DNA of 64,000 nt from Aliikangiella coralliicola (GTDB lineage: Bacteria > Pseudomonadota > Gammaproteobacteria > Enterobacterales > Kangiellaceae), in NCBI RefSeq assembly GCF_007004725.1, contig NZ_ML660163.1, positions 1 through 64,000 on the forward strand, written 5' to 3'. The position numbers and the translations under genes were made by a program. This document shows, piece by piece, positions 42,079 to 49,937 of the stretch (position 1 is the stretch's first letter; the number at the start of each line of letters is the position of its first letter). The notes beneath the pieces were generated by a model. It was not told the origin of the DNA and ran no database searches. It saw only the letters and a program-made list of their open reading frames with translations.

Positions 42079-42414
42079 CGCCGTATCATCATCGTTTTTT
42101 AACAGTATATACCATCTACCTTAGCATATTAACAAACCGAAACTTTAACACTCGATTCTTAATTTCTAACTTCTAATTTCTAACTTCCGTTCCCTCAATC
42201 CAGGTATCGAACCTCCCTTCTCCACCCTAAGCTAATATTACCAGCTGCCGCGCCATCGAGCAGGTAAACTTTTTGTAAACTTTCCTTCGACAATATTTAC
42301 TTTTTCATGTCTAAAAATTTCTCTCCACCAGGCATAGACTAACGGCTACTCACTTTTAGTGAACCATTTACTGATTGGCTTTAATTATTCATTCATCCCC
42401 AAAGGAGATAAGCG
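42079..42414. other. Divergent spacer between the response regulator and pspA
   Basis: 336 nt. Holds a degenerate TTCTAAC/T tandem array (42155-42188) and a direct repeat with 11-bp period (42264-42283). No gene. Confidence 0.5.
42264..42283 (+). promoter_or_regulatory. Direct repeat GTAAACTTT x2, candidate OmpR-family site
   Basis: Two exact 9-mers start 11 bp apart (42264 and 42275), the spacing at which OmpR/PhoB regulators bind tandem half-sites on one DNA face. It lies about 130 bp before pspA and about 185 bp from the regulator start. Confidence 0.55.
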
Positions 42415-42948
42415 ATGGCACTCATAAAACGACTAGGTAACCTGCTAACGGCCGACGTTCACGCAATTTTGGACTTACTTGAAGAACCCCTGGTATTACT
42501 AAAGCAAGCTATCAGGGATATGGATGCTGAAATTGAAAAGCAAAGGCAATCATTGAACGCCTTACAAAAAGAGAGCGTTAGGCTCAAAGAGCAAAAGCAA
42601 TTACATGACGAAGAGCTAAAACAAATCAACCAAGATCTGGATTTATGCTTTGAAAATAAAAGTGCTGACCTCGCTCGAGGATTGGTTAAAAAGAAGCTAC
42701 AGCTGAAAAAGTTAGTTCAACAAACAGAACAAGCTATCGAGGCACTTCAGAAAAATCAAACCGAGCTGGAAGCTCAACTGGAAGATAATCTTTCGAAGTA
42801 TGAGTCAATGTGCCAACAATCAGAACTTTTGATGTCCCGCGAGAACAGTCAGGTGCAAAGTCAGAAATACTCATCGAACTTTCATGTCACTGAAGATGAA
42901 ATTGAGATAGCGTTACTCAATGAAAAACAAGCCAGGAGCCAGTCATGA
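42415..42948 (+). CDS. pspA: PspA/IM30-family membrane-stress protein
   Basis: 177 aa, shorter than the 222-aa enterobacterial PspA. The N-terminus LIKRLGNLLTADVHAILDLLEEP matches the family's amphipathic membrane-binding helix; nearly all the rest is coiled coil. PspA proteins oligomerise on the inner membrane and protect against leakage. AAAGGAG precedes the ATG. First gene of an operon with a membrane protein (4-bp ATGA overlap) and a VWA protein; no PspF, PspB or PspC homologue is seen, and control is probably by the divergent two-component pair. Confidence 0.88.
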   Translation: MALIKRLGNLLTADVHAILDLLEEPLVLLKQAIRDMDAEIEKQRQSLNALQKESVRLKEQKQLHDEELKQINQDLDLCFENKSADLARGLVKKKLQLKKLVQQTEQAIEALQKNQTELEAQLEDNLSKYESMCQQSELLMSRENSQVQSQKYSSNFHVTEDEIEIALLNEKQARSQS

Positions 42949-43541
42949 AATCACTTACTTTCATCAGGGCAACTCTAATCGGCTTGGGCTTAAGTTTGCT
43001 CGGTTCAATATCTTTTTACGGTTTACAATTTTTTTACACAGACAGTAACGCACTTCAATTAACAATTAGCCTGGTTGCTTTGGTTTATATCGGCACATTA
43101 CTAGCCTACAGTAAAAGTAAAGCGGGTCGGCTAACGACCATTCTAGTTTGCCTTGTCGGTAATATCGCATTGCTGTATCTGTTTTTGCCAATCAACCTGC
43201 TTATCATTTCGATATTGCTTTCAGTCTGGTTGGTAAGAACCTTATATCATCATCAAAGGTTCATCGCATCAGTCCTAGATGCAGGTCTTTTATTTGCGGG
43301 CTATTCTGCAGCCGTTTGGACTTTATTTGCCACTGGAAGCTGGTTTCTATCTTTCTGGCTTTTCTTTCTCATACAAGCATTAACCATTTTTATCCCACAG
43401 CTTGTCAATAACAAAAGAAACGCGTTCTTTGAGCACTTCAATTCGGAAATCAGTGATCTTGAATCGTCTGACAGAGATTTTCATACGGCTTATCGTAACG
43501 CTCAAAATGCTATCAAACGACTTTCTAAGTCTCATCAATAA
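42945..43541 (+). CDS. Multi-pass membrane protein, unknown
   Basis: 198 aa with about six hydrophobic helices in the first 155 residues and a charged cytoplasmic tail. Start overlaps the pspA stop (ATGA). No family recognised. It probably works with PspA and the VWA protein at the inner membrane. Confidence 0.78.
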   Translation: MKSLTFIRATLIGLGLSLLGSISFYGLQFFYTDSNALQLTISLVALVYIGTLLAYSKSKAGRLTTILVCLVGNIALLYLFLPINLLIISILLSVWLVRTLYHHQRFIASVLDAGLLFAGYSAAVWTLFATGSWFLSFWLFFLIQALTIFIPQLVNNKRNAFFEHFNSEISDLESSDRDFHTAYRNAQNAIKRLSKSHQ

Positions 43542-43555
43542 TCAGGAGAAAGACA

Positions 43556-44788
43556 ATGAAAACCAAGTTACTCGTTGCCTGTATATTTTCGATTACATTA
43601 ATCACAATAATGGCAGTCGCTTCTCATCAGCACCTGAATATTGATAATGAATCGCTACCTCCTGTTCGCCCCGCAGAAACCAAACCGTTACCTTTAACGG
43701 TGATAAATACAGTCGCTCATAAACCAAAAATCGAGCTCGTATTTGCATTAGATACAACCGGTAGTATGAGTGGAATGATCAACGCAGCCAAAGAAAAAAT
43801 CTGGTCGATTGCTTCTACCATGGCGGCTGCGAAACCAACGCCAGACATTAGAATTGGGCTGGTCGCTTATCGAGATAGAGGTGATGACTATATAACCCAA
43901 CGTGTCGATCTATCTGCAGACCTGGACTCAGTTTACGCAGCATTATTAGATTTTACAGCAGCCGGCGGAGGTGACGGTCCTGAGAGCGTTAATGCGGCTC
44001 TTTACGATTCAGTTAACAGGATGAGCTGGAGTCAGGATCCCAATAGCTATAAGGTCATTTTCCTGGTTGGAGATGCGCCCGGTCACAATGACTATCAAGA
44101 TGATATTCCTTACACGACTACGTTATCCAACGCGGCGCAAAAAGGGATTATCGTTAACACAATTCAAGCAGGAAGAAATACTATGACAACTCGCGCTTGG
44201 AAAAAAATTGCCGCGCTTGGGTCTGGTAACAATTTCCAGGTTGATCAACAAGGGGGCGCCCTGGCCATTTCAACACCTTATGATCAATCAATTGCCGAGG
44301 TATCCAGGGAGCTTGATGACACGCGAGTTTATTATGGGACTCCTGAAGAAAAAAAGATTCAACTTAGAAATAGGCAAGCTACCAACAAACTACATACCTC
44401 CTCGACGTCTTCATCATTAGCAAGACGAGCAAAATTTAATCTCAGTGAAGGTGGAAAGCAAAATTTCGCGGGCAACGGTGAGCTACTTCAGGCACTGGAG
44501 AACAACGAAATCAAACTTGAGAATATTGAGAAGGAGCAGCTCCCCGAAGCGATGCAAACGATGGAGTTAGCACAAAGAGAAAAGTTCGTTCAACAAAAAA
44601 TGGCACAAAGAAAAAATATTAAACGCCAACTGGTAACGCTTTCAGAAAAGAGGGATGCGTACATTAAAAAACAGTTAGCAAAATCAAAAGATGCCAAAAA
44701 TAGTCTAGATGAAAAGTTACTTGCGACAATTAAAAAACAAGCGCAATCTAAAGGATTAGACTATGAAGATACTGAGAACAGTTATTGA
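43556..44788 (+). CDS. Exported von Willebrand factor A domain protein
   Basis: 410 aa. N-terminal signal or anchor helix (5-22). VWA domain (about 58-245) with a complete MIDAS motif DTTGSMS (66-72), then AYRDRGDD and GGGDGPES. The C-terminal 150 residues are a Lys/Gln/Glu-rich coiled coil (MAQRKNIKRQLVTLSEKR). VWA domains bind partner proteins through a metal ion. AGGAG precedes the ATG; 14 nt from the membrane protein. Probably a periplasmic or anchored scaffold in the stress system. Confidence 0.85.
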   Translation: MKTKLLVACIFSITLITIMAVASHQHLNIDNESLPPVRPAETKPLPLTVINTVAHKPKIELVFALDTTGSMSGMINAAKEKIWSIASTMAAAKPTPDIRIGLVAYRDRGDDYITQRVDLSADLDSVYAALLDFTAAGGGDGPESVNAALYDSVNRMSWSQDPNSYKVIFLVGDAPGHNDYQDDIPYTTTLSNAAQKGIIVNTIQAGRNTMTTRAWKKIAALGSGNNFQVDQQGGALAISTPYDQSIAEVSRELDDTRVYYGTPEEKKIQLRNRQATNKLHTSSTSSSLARRAKFNLSEGGKQNFAGNGELLQALENNEIKLENIEKEQLPEAMQTMELAQREKFVQQKMAQRKNIKRQLVTLSEKRDAYIKKQLAKSKDAKNSLDEKLLATIKKQAQSKGLDYEDTENSY

Positions 44789-44793
44789 TAACC

Positions 44794-44829
44794 GCGCATA
44801 TTTCAAACGTTAGCGTATGAAATATGCGC
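44794..44829. terminator. Bidirectional terminator between convergent genes
   Basis: A perfect 12-bp stem GCGCATATTTCA/TGAAATATGCGC plus an inner ACG/CGT stem, lying between the VWA gene stop (44788) and the stop of the leftward protease gene (44836). Confidence 0.75.
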
Positions 44830-44835
44830 CTCTCT

Positions 44836-46350
44836 TTAATCTTCAATTCCCATAGCATTCAAAGCGTCGGCAATAGGAATAAGATAGTTAATATTCCTTG
44901 AGCCGCCGTCACGAGTAAAAAGTCCAGCGACGGTCACACCGATAACATTGCCATACTCGTTGAATACTGGTCCGCCGGAATTGCCAGGGTTCACAGCAGC
45001 ATCGGTTTGGTAGAAATTTTGTTGTTGGAAATTTCGCGTGGCTGAAATGATTCCTTTAGTAATTGAAAAGTCTAGCATTTCGTCTAACGGCGTCCCAATG
45101 ACATAGATAACTTCACCAAGTCCAGCAGTCTCTCGACTGATCTCAAGGTGCTCTCCATCATACTCAGCATTAATCTGTAAAACTGCCACATCTCTTGCCG
45201 GATCTTTAATTAACAACTCCGCAGTATACTCAGCACCATTAATAATAACTAATAACTCAGTATTATCATTAACCACATGATAATTGGTCAAAACATGTCC
45301 TGAGGACGAAATCACAAACCCACTGCCATGGCCAGAAACAGTTCTTATTGTCGCAGTTGCCTGTTTTATTTTCTCAATTTTTGCCGAAAAACGAGACTGA
45401 TTGTCACCATAAGTTATCTTGATATCACTCCGTTTTGGATTAGGTTTTGATTTGAAAGCAGAGCTCCTTGCAACGGAAGGCGCAACGATATCGACGAATG
45501 CTTGCTGTGAAAGTAAGCTCTCAGCTGCTCGCTTAAAAGCAAACCCAGTACTCTCAACCGCTCGCCCTTCTCGTGGTGCTTTTTTAAAATAATCATCGAC
45601 TCCTTCCGACTCAGTTCTAAACACAACACGTCTGCTCAGGTTATCAAAAACTTCCCATTTAACTTTCATATAAGTTGAACTTTGATGGTATTGATTGCCA
45701 TAACGTCTGGTAGAACTAATGCACCGCGCAATCTTTAACTCGGTAATGATTGCCGCGATACTTAAATCACTCGCCTCAGACTTTTGTAGAGCAAACCTTT
45801 TTTTCTCCGCCCCGGCAACAGGATAGTTATTGGATTGAAAGCCTTTATTAAATGACGTGCGATAATTCTGCCCCGCCAATTCACCTTGAATATTTCTCAA
45901 CCTTATCGGTCGTTTAGAATTACAGAGCAAAGCCGTTTGACTCGCTTCTGAGTCGTCATAAGTACCAACCAGCCCTCGTCTGAAACTATTCTTATCAAAA
46001 TGGTAGAGCTGACCAACTACCGTATTATTTGGGTCATTGTCGGACTCCAGCTCGACTGACACATGTTCTAGAAAGACACTTTTTGAACGCTCTGGGTTAG
46101 GATTATTGATTGGTTTAGGCACTTTAATGTCAGGAAAATGGATAGAATTACCGACCACGTTAGTTTTATTTGATTGTAACTCAACCACTACAGGGTCTTT
46201 CGATTCTTTCTCTGGCGGCTTATCGGAATAGTGTACTTTTCCGTTTTTATCAACCCATTTATAAACTTTTGCTTCAACCAGACTAGTGGTGAACAGACTT
46301 GAGTATGCAAAAATAGCGATACAAAAAATAGATAATGCTCTCAACTTCAT
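44836..46350 (-). CDS. Exported DUF4124-trypsin-like (S1C/DegP-type) protease
   Basis: 504 aa from ATG 46350 (TTG at 46356 is an alternative). Signal peptide, then a DUF4124 domain (VYKWVDKNGKVHYSDKPP), a middle region of about 250 residues not recognised, and a C-terminal protease domain with LTNYHVV (His), RDVAVL (Asp) and Ser458 in NPGNSGGPV. No PDZ domain follows, unlike DegP/DegS. Periplasmic. The middle part may decide substrate choice. Confidence 0.88.
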   Translation of the reverse strand: MKLRALSIFCIAIFAYSSLFTTSLVEAKVYKWVDKNGKVHYSDKPPEKESKDPVVVELQSNKTNVVGNSIHFPDIKVPKPINNPNPERSKSVFLEHVSVELESDNDPNNTVVGQLYHFDKNSFRRGLVGTYDDSEASQTALLCNSKRPIRLRNIQGELAGQNYRTSFNKGFQSNNYPVAGAEKKRFALQKSEASDLSIAAIITELKIARCISSTRRYGNQYHQSSTYMKVKWEVFDNLSRRVVFRTESEGVDDYFKKAPREGRAVESTGFAFKRAAESLLSQQAFVDIVAPSVARSSAFKSKPNPKRSDIKITYGDNQSRFSAKIEKIKQATATIRTVSGHGSGFVISSSGHVLTNYHVVNDNTELLVIINGAEYTAELLIKDPARDVAVLQINAEYDGEHLEISRETAGLGEVIYVIGTPLDEMLDFSITKGIISATRNFQQQNFYQTDAAVNPGNSGGPVFNEYGNVIGVTVAGLFTRDGGSRNINYLIPIADALNAMGIED

Positions 46351-46661
46351 TCTCAAACTTTATTCTCAATAATTTAGCGATTGTATCCAATAAATCATTC
46401 AAAATTTCGCAGTGGCTAATCAGCATAATACATGCCGTGCAAGGCCAAAACCAGTATCAAGGCTAAAAAATGCCCAAAAAAAACTATGGAAGGTCTATTC
46501 TGTCAACTAGAATACTTTAGGTAAATAAAGATGATAAAAAAGTGAAGGAAAATAAAACTTCTACCTCTCCCTCGCCCTCTCCTTCAAAGGAGAGGGGAAG
46601 TGATTACTGCTTCAAAGAATAAAATCCGTATTGCAACTGTCAGACTTCATAGTCAAACAGA
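46351..46661. other. Intergenic region
   Basis: 311 nt; holds the promoter of the leftward protease gene and a hairpin at 46575-46596. No gene seen. Confidence 0.45.
46575..46596 (-). terminator. CCCTCTCC hairpin after the FG-GAP lipoprotein gene
   Basis: CCCTCTCCTT and AAGGAGAGGG form a 10-bp stem with almost no loop, preceded by further CCTCTCCCTC sequence. On the minus strand T-rich sequence follows (TTTTATTTT). Similar purine/pyrimidine hairpins are dispersed in many proteobacterial spacers, so it could be a repeat serving as terminator. Confidence 0.55.
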
Positions 46662-49600
46662 TTAGTTTCCGAACATTTCACTGCCATAAATGATATATGC
46701 CTCGCGGTTGTTCTCGTTGATAGTTTTTCCACCAATAACGATATCATCATATCCATCATTATTCAGATCAAACAATCCTGTCATACTGCCAGTTAGTGGA
46801 TTGGTGGAGTGATAAAACAGCATTCCGGCCTGACCATTTCCACCATTTTCTATTGCCAACGAATCGAGAGTTGTATCTGGCGATATCTTTTGCCCATTTC
46901 CGTACAAAACAAATAGCGCGCCAGAACCTTCATTATAACTACCGTCCCAGATTACCAGATCTGCCTTATCATCTCTGTTGACATCACCTTTAGGTCGAAC
47001 TTTAACACCTGTTCCACTTGATGAAACAATACTCGGTGTTTTCGAATCGACTTTTTTAGGAAGCCAGCCTCCAATGTCAACAAAAGGTTCCATATAAACC
47101 ACATAAGTTCTATCACCAGACTCCCAGGCAAGATCCAGGTAGCCGTTGTTATCCAAATCGCCAATCGGATAAAACAATCCTGAATAGTCATTGTTTATCG
47201 ATCCTTTGAAATCAATATAGGGATAATTAAGGAGCACATCAGCCAGGCTCAGAGTAATATTCTGTGCATACCCATTTTCAGCACCGTGAAATACAATAGC
47301 TCTAGCCGAGTTGGCACTTCCAAGGTCGGTACGCACCGTTGTTAACGCAAAATCATCTATTTCATCATTGTTCACATCACCCAGTGGCGCAATAGCCCAT
47401 CCCATATTGCCCTGAGAATAAGGGGAGCCCGGTTTAATGATAATTCCATCTTCTTGAGTGAGCTGCTCGGTATTCAAAGTCATTGACCCATTACGACCTT
47501 TTAACACTTTAGTCAGAAGGAATTGTTGAGCAAACTCGTTAGTGAAATACTCGGAAAAGCCGAAGTCTTGATACCCATCATTGTCAATATCGCCAAGCTT
47601 ACTTAGTGTATGAATTTCACTGATAGTGTCCACGTAGAAAATATCGGGCGAGGTGGCGAAGTTAACCGTTGATAAATGGATACTGGTTGAAGATTCACGA
47701 CCTAAAACAATAATCAAATCTTTATCACTATTATTAACAGTTACTTCCAGTATGAGATCCTGCAGACCATCGCCATTTATATCTCCGGCGGGAAAAACAC
47801 GCTGACCTAAGAAATCGGCGGCGCTAGGTCCTGTGACCAATAAAGCTTTACCTGAGGCAAGCAGCTCTTCAAATGATTGTGAGGTTAGCTTACTCATCGC
47901 GCCGTAAACTATGTAACAGGCACCGGCGTTGACCAATTCGGCAGAATTAACCTCAATACTTTTTGACTCAAAACAACTAACAAAATCACCGTGTCCGTCA
48001 CCATTAAAATCACCGATTGATTCCAGGTCGGCAGGAAAATTCCCCACGACATCCTGATCAGTAATTGTTACCCCTTCATTCGGCACTAATGTTAAATCGG
48101 CCAAATCAAATTCGACATATTTTTGATCAACGATTTTCCTGACTCGTACTTCAACGATAGTACCTTCGGCAGTATTTCCATGGTTGTCTTCGACATCGTA
48201 AGTAAAGCTGTCTATGCCAAAAAAATCGTTTGCCGGGGTGTACTTTAGTAAATCACCATCGCGGCTCACTTGTCCGTTTTGCGGTTGAGAGAAGTTCGTC
48301 AATGTTATCGAACCGCCTTGTGACACCCTATCGTTGTCCAATACATCGATAGATTTAGCTTGGTTGATGTGAGTTTCTACGATATCTTTTTCTGGAAACA
48401 GCATTGTTTTTGTGACCAGAACTTCCGCCGTCGATTGAACACCTTCACTTTCTATCGTGTAGCTGAAACTATCGGGATTAGCGCCGTAGGTGTGAGCAGT
48501 GTAAGAAATCTTATTATTCTCAATGCTTATCTCACTATCCAGTGAGTAGGTAATTTTTATAATTTTCAGATTGCTGCCACCAGTAACCTCATCATTGGCT
48601 AGAACGTCCAATACTGTCGTTCGGTTAACCACCACAAAATACTCATCATCGTTGGCGGTCACAACAACACCATTACTACTGTTAACCGTTACCGTCACTT
48701 GCGCTGTCGCCACACCGCCATTGCCATCACCAACCTGGTATTCAAATTGATCTTGACCGCTAAAATCAACATTGGGTTGATAGGTCACAGTTAGATCACC
48801 GTTAAGCTCAACCTCGCCCGACTGAGGCATTTCAGAAATTACCAAATCAACTAATTCATCATTATCTTCATCGGTATCATTCGCAAGAATGTCAATGACA
48901 ACGGCCTGGTTAAATTCTGCTACCGCCTCATCGTCCACGGCAACCGGAGCATGGTTTTCTTGAGAACTAACCACAGTTACAATGTTAGAGGGATAACCTA
49001 TCTGCCCGGTTTGAGCACCCGTTTTCGCAGCCGGCCATACAATAAACTCAATATTCTTCCCATCATCGGCATCAATTAAGGTGTAGTTTTTTTCGGTAGC
49101 ACCATCAATGACTTCTTTATTACGTTTCCAGACAAATGTCGTGGCGCCCTCAGTATCTCCATCGGCATCTTGGTAGGTGTAATTGCCGGTTAATTCGTCA
49201 CCAACTCTAACCTCACCATCATTGACATCAGTAATCGAAACATCTGTGGCAATCGGTGCGCTATTTTCCTGAGGATCAATGACCAGCACACCATCTGAAG
49301 AATAATTCACTTCACCGATTTGAGTTCCTGTCAACGCTACGGGTATAACAACGAATTGAATCAATTGTCCGGCATCTACTTCATCGGGAATATAAGTTGC
49401 TGCCGTTGCACCGGCAATAACAGTGTTGTTTCGCATCCAGGCAAATCTGGTAGCGCCTTCTTTATCGCCTTCTGCGTCTTGATAATTATAGTGACCCTTT
49501 AATTCATCACCCACCTGAATATCACCGCCATTAACATCATTGATAGACACATTAACCGCAATAGGAGCAAGATTTTGAGTCGGTGGTGTTGGCTCTCCAC

Positions 49601-49676
49601 TTCCCCCTCCGCCACCACAGGCCACCAACTGACCAAATAAGAAAACTCCGAATAACTGTGCAAGAATCCGTTTCAT
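46662..49676 (-). CDS. Large Ig-like/FG-GAP repeat lipoprotein
   Basis: 1004 aa from ATG 49676 (AGAGGT upstream). Lipobox LVAC followed by a Gly run (CGGGGGSGE). Two homologous repeats of about 95 residues (SINDVNGG...GDELKGHYNYQDAEGD and SITDVNDG...), then three Ig/cadherin-like domains with the DILANDxDxDxD-type calcium motif, then seven FG-GAP blocks (GDFNGDGHGD, GDINGDGLQD, GDIDNDGYQD, GDVNNDEIDD, GDLDNNGYLD, GDVNRDDKAD, FDLNNDGYDD). Seven such blocks fit one complete seven-bladed beta-propeller. Likely surface-exposed, calcium-dependent adhesion or matrix protein. Confidence 0.9.
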   Translation of the reverse strand: MKRILAQLFGVFLFGQLVACGGGGGSGEPTPPTQNLAPIAVNVSINDVNGGDIQVGDELKGHYNYQDAEGDKEGATRFAWMRNNTVIAGATAATYIPDEVDAGQLIQFVVIPVALTGTQIGEVNYSSDGVLVIDPQENSAPIATDVSITDVNDGEVRVGDELTGNYTYQDADGDTEGATTFVWKRNKEVIDGATEKNYTLIDADDGKNIEFIVWPAAKTGAQTGQIGYPSNIVTVVSSQENHAPVAVDDEAVAEFNQAVVIDILANDTDEDNDELVDLVISEMPQSGEVELNGDLTVTYQPNVDFSGQDQFEYQVGDGNGGVATAQVTVTVNSSNGVVVTANDDEYFVVVNRTTVLDVLANDEVTGGSNLKIIKITYSLDSEISIENNKISYTAHTYGANPDSFSYTIESEGVQSTAEVLVTKTMLFPEKDIVETHINQAKSIDVLDNDRVSQGGSITLTNFSQPQNGQVSRDGDLLKYTPANDFFGIDSFTYDVEDNHGNTAEGTIVEVRVRKIVDQKYVEFDLADLTLVPNEGVTITDQDVVGNFPADLESIGDFNGDGHGDFVSCFESKSIEVNSAELVNAGACYIVYGAMSKLTSQSFEELLASGKALLVTGPSAADFLGQRVFPAGDINGDGLQDLILEVTVNNSDKDLIIVLGRESSTSIHLSTVNFATSPDIFYVDTISEIHTLSKLGDIDNDGYQDFGFSEYFTNEFAQQFLLTKVLKGRNGSMTLNTEQLTQEDGIIIKPGSPYSQGNMGWAIAPLGDVNNDEIDDFALTTVRTDLGSANSARAIVFHGAENGYAQNITLSLADVLLNYPYIDFKGSINNDYSGLFYPIGDLDNNGYLDLAWESGDRTYVVYMEPFVDIGGWLPKKVDSKTPSIVSSSGTGVKVRPKGDVNRDDKADLVIWDGSYNEGSGALFVLYGNGQKISPDTTLDSLAIENGGNGQAGMLFYHSTNPLTGSMTGLFDLNNDGYDDIVIGGKTINENNREAYIIYGSEMFGN

Positions 49677-49749
49677 TGTTACCTCTACTTTATTAACCAA
49701 TAATCAATGACATTGTTGTCATAAGCAGTGTGTTGCCCCCGCGAAAAAG

Positions 49750-49772
49750 CCGAAACCTGCAGGAGGTTTCGG
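49750..49772 (-). terminator. Hairpin between the FG-GAP lipoprotein and the hybrid regulator gene
   Basis: A perfect 9-bp stem CCGAAACCT/AGGTTTCGG with a 5-nt loop, followed on the minus strand by TTTTT. It ends transcripts from the hybrid regulator gene (stop at 49938) ahead of the lipoprotein gene. Confidence 0.8.
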
Positions 49773-49937
49773 TAATAGTCGAACAAGGAGTTAGGTTCGG
49801 TTTTTTCGTCGAACCAGGGATAATTATCTTAGAAACAGATAGTTACGCGTTGAACAAAGACGACAGATAATAGTACAGAGACGTCAATTAAATATTTTTT
49901 CAATAAAAACTAGCGGCTTTTTTAAAAAATGGATTGC

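Noticed and set aside
39177..44788. Proteobacterial dedicated sortase system (kinase, regulator, VWA target)
   Set aside because: The gene order is reminiscent, but there is no sortase gene, and the VWA protein has no LPxTG-type tail or VIT domain.
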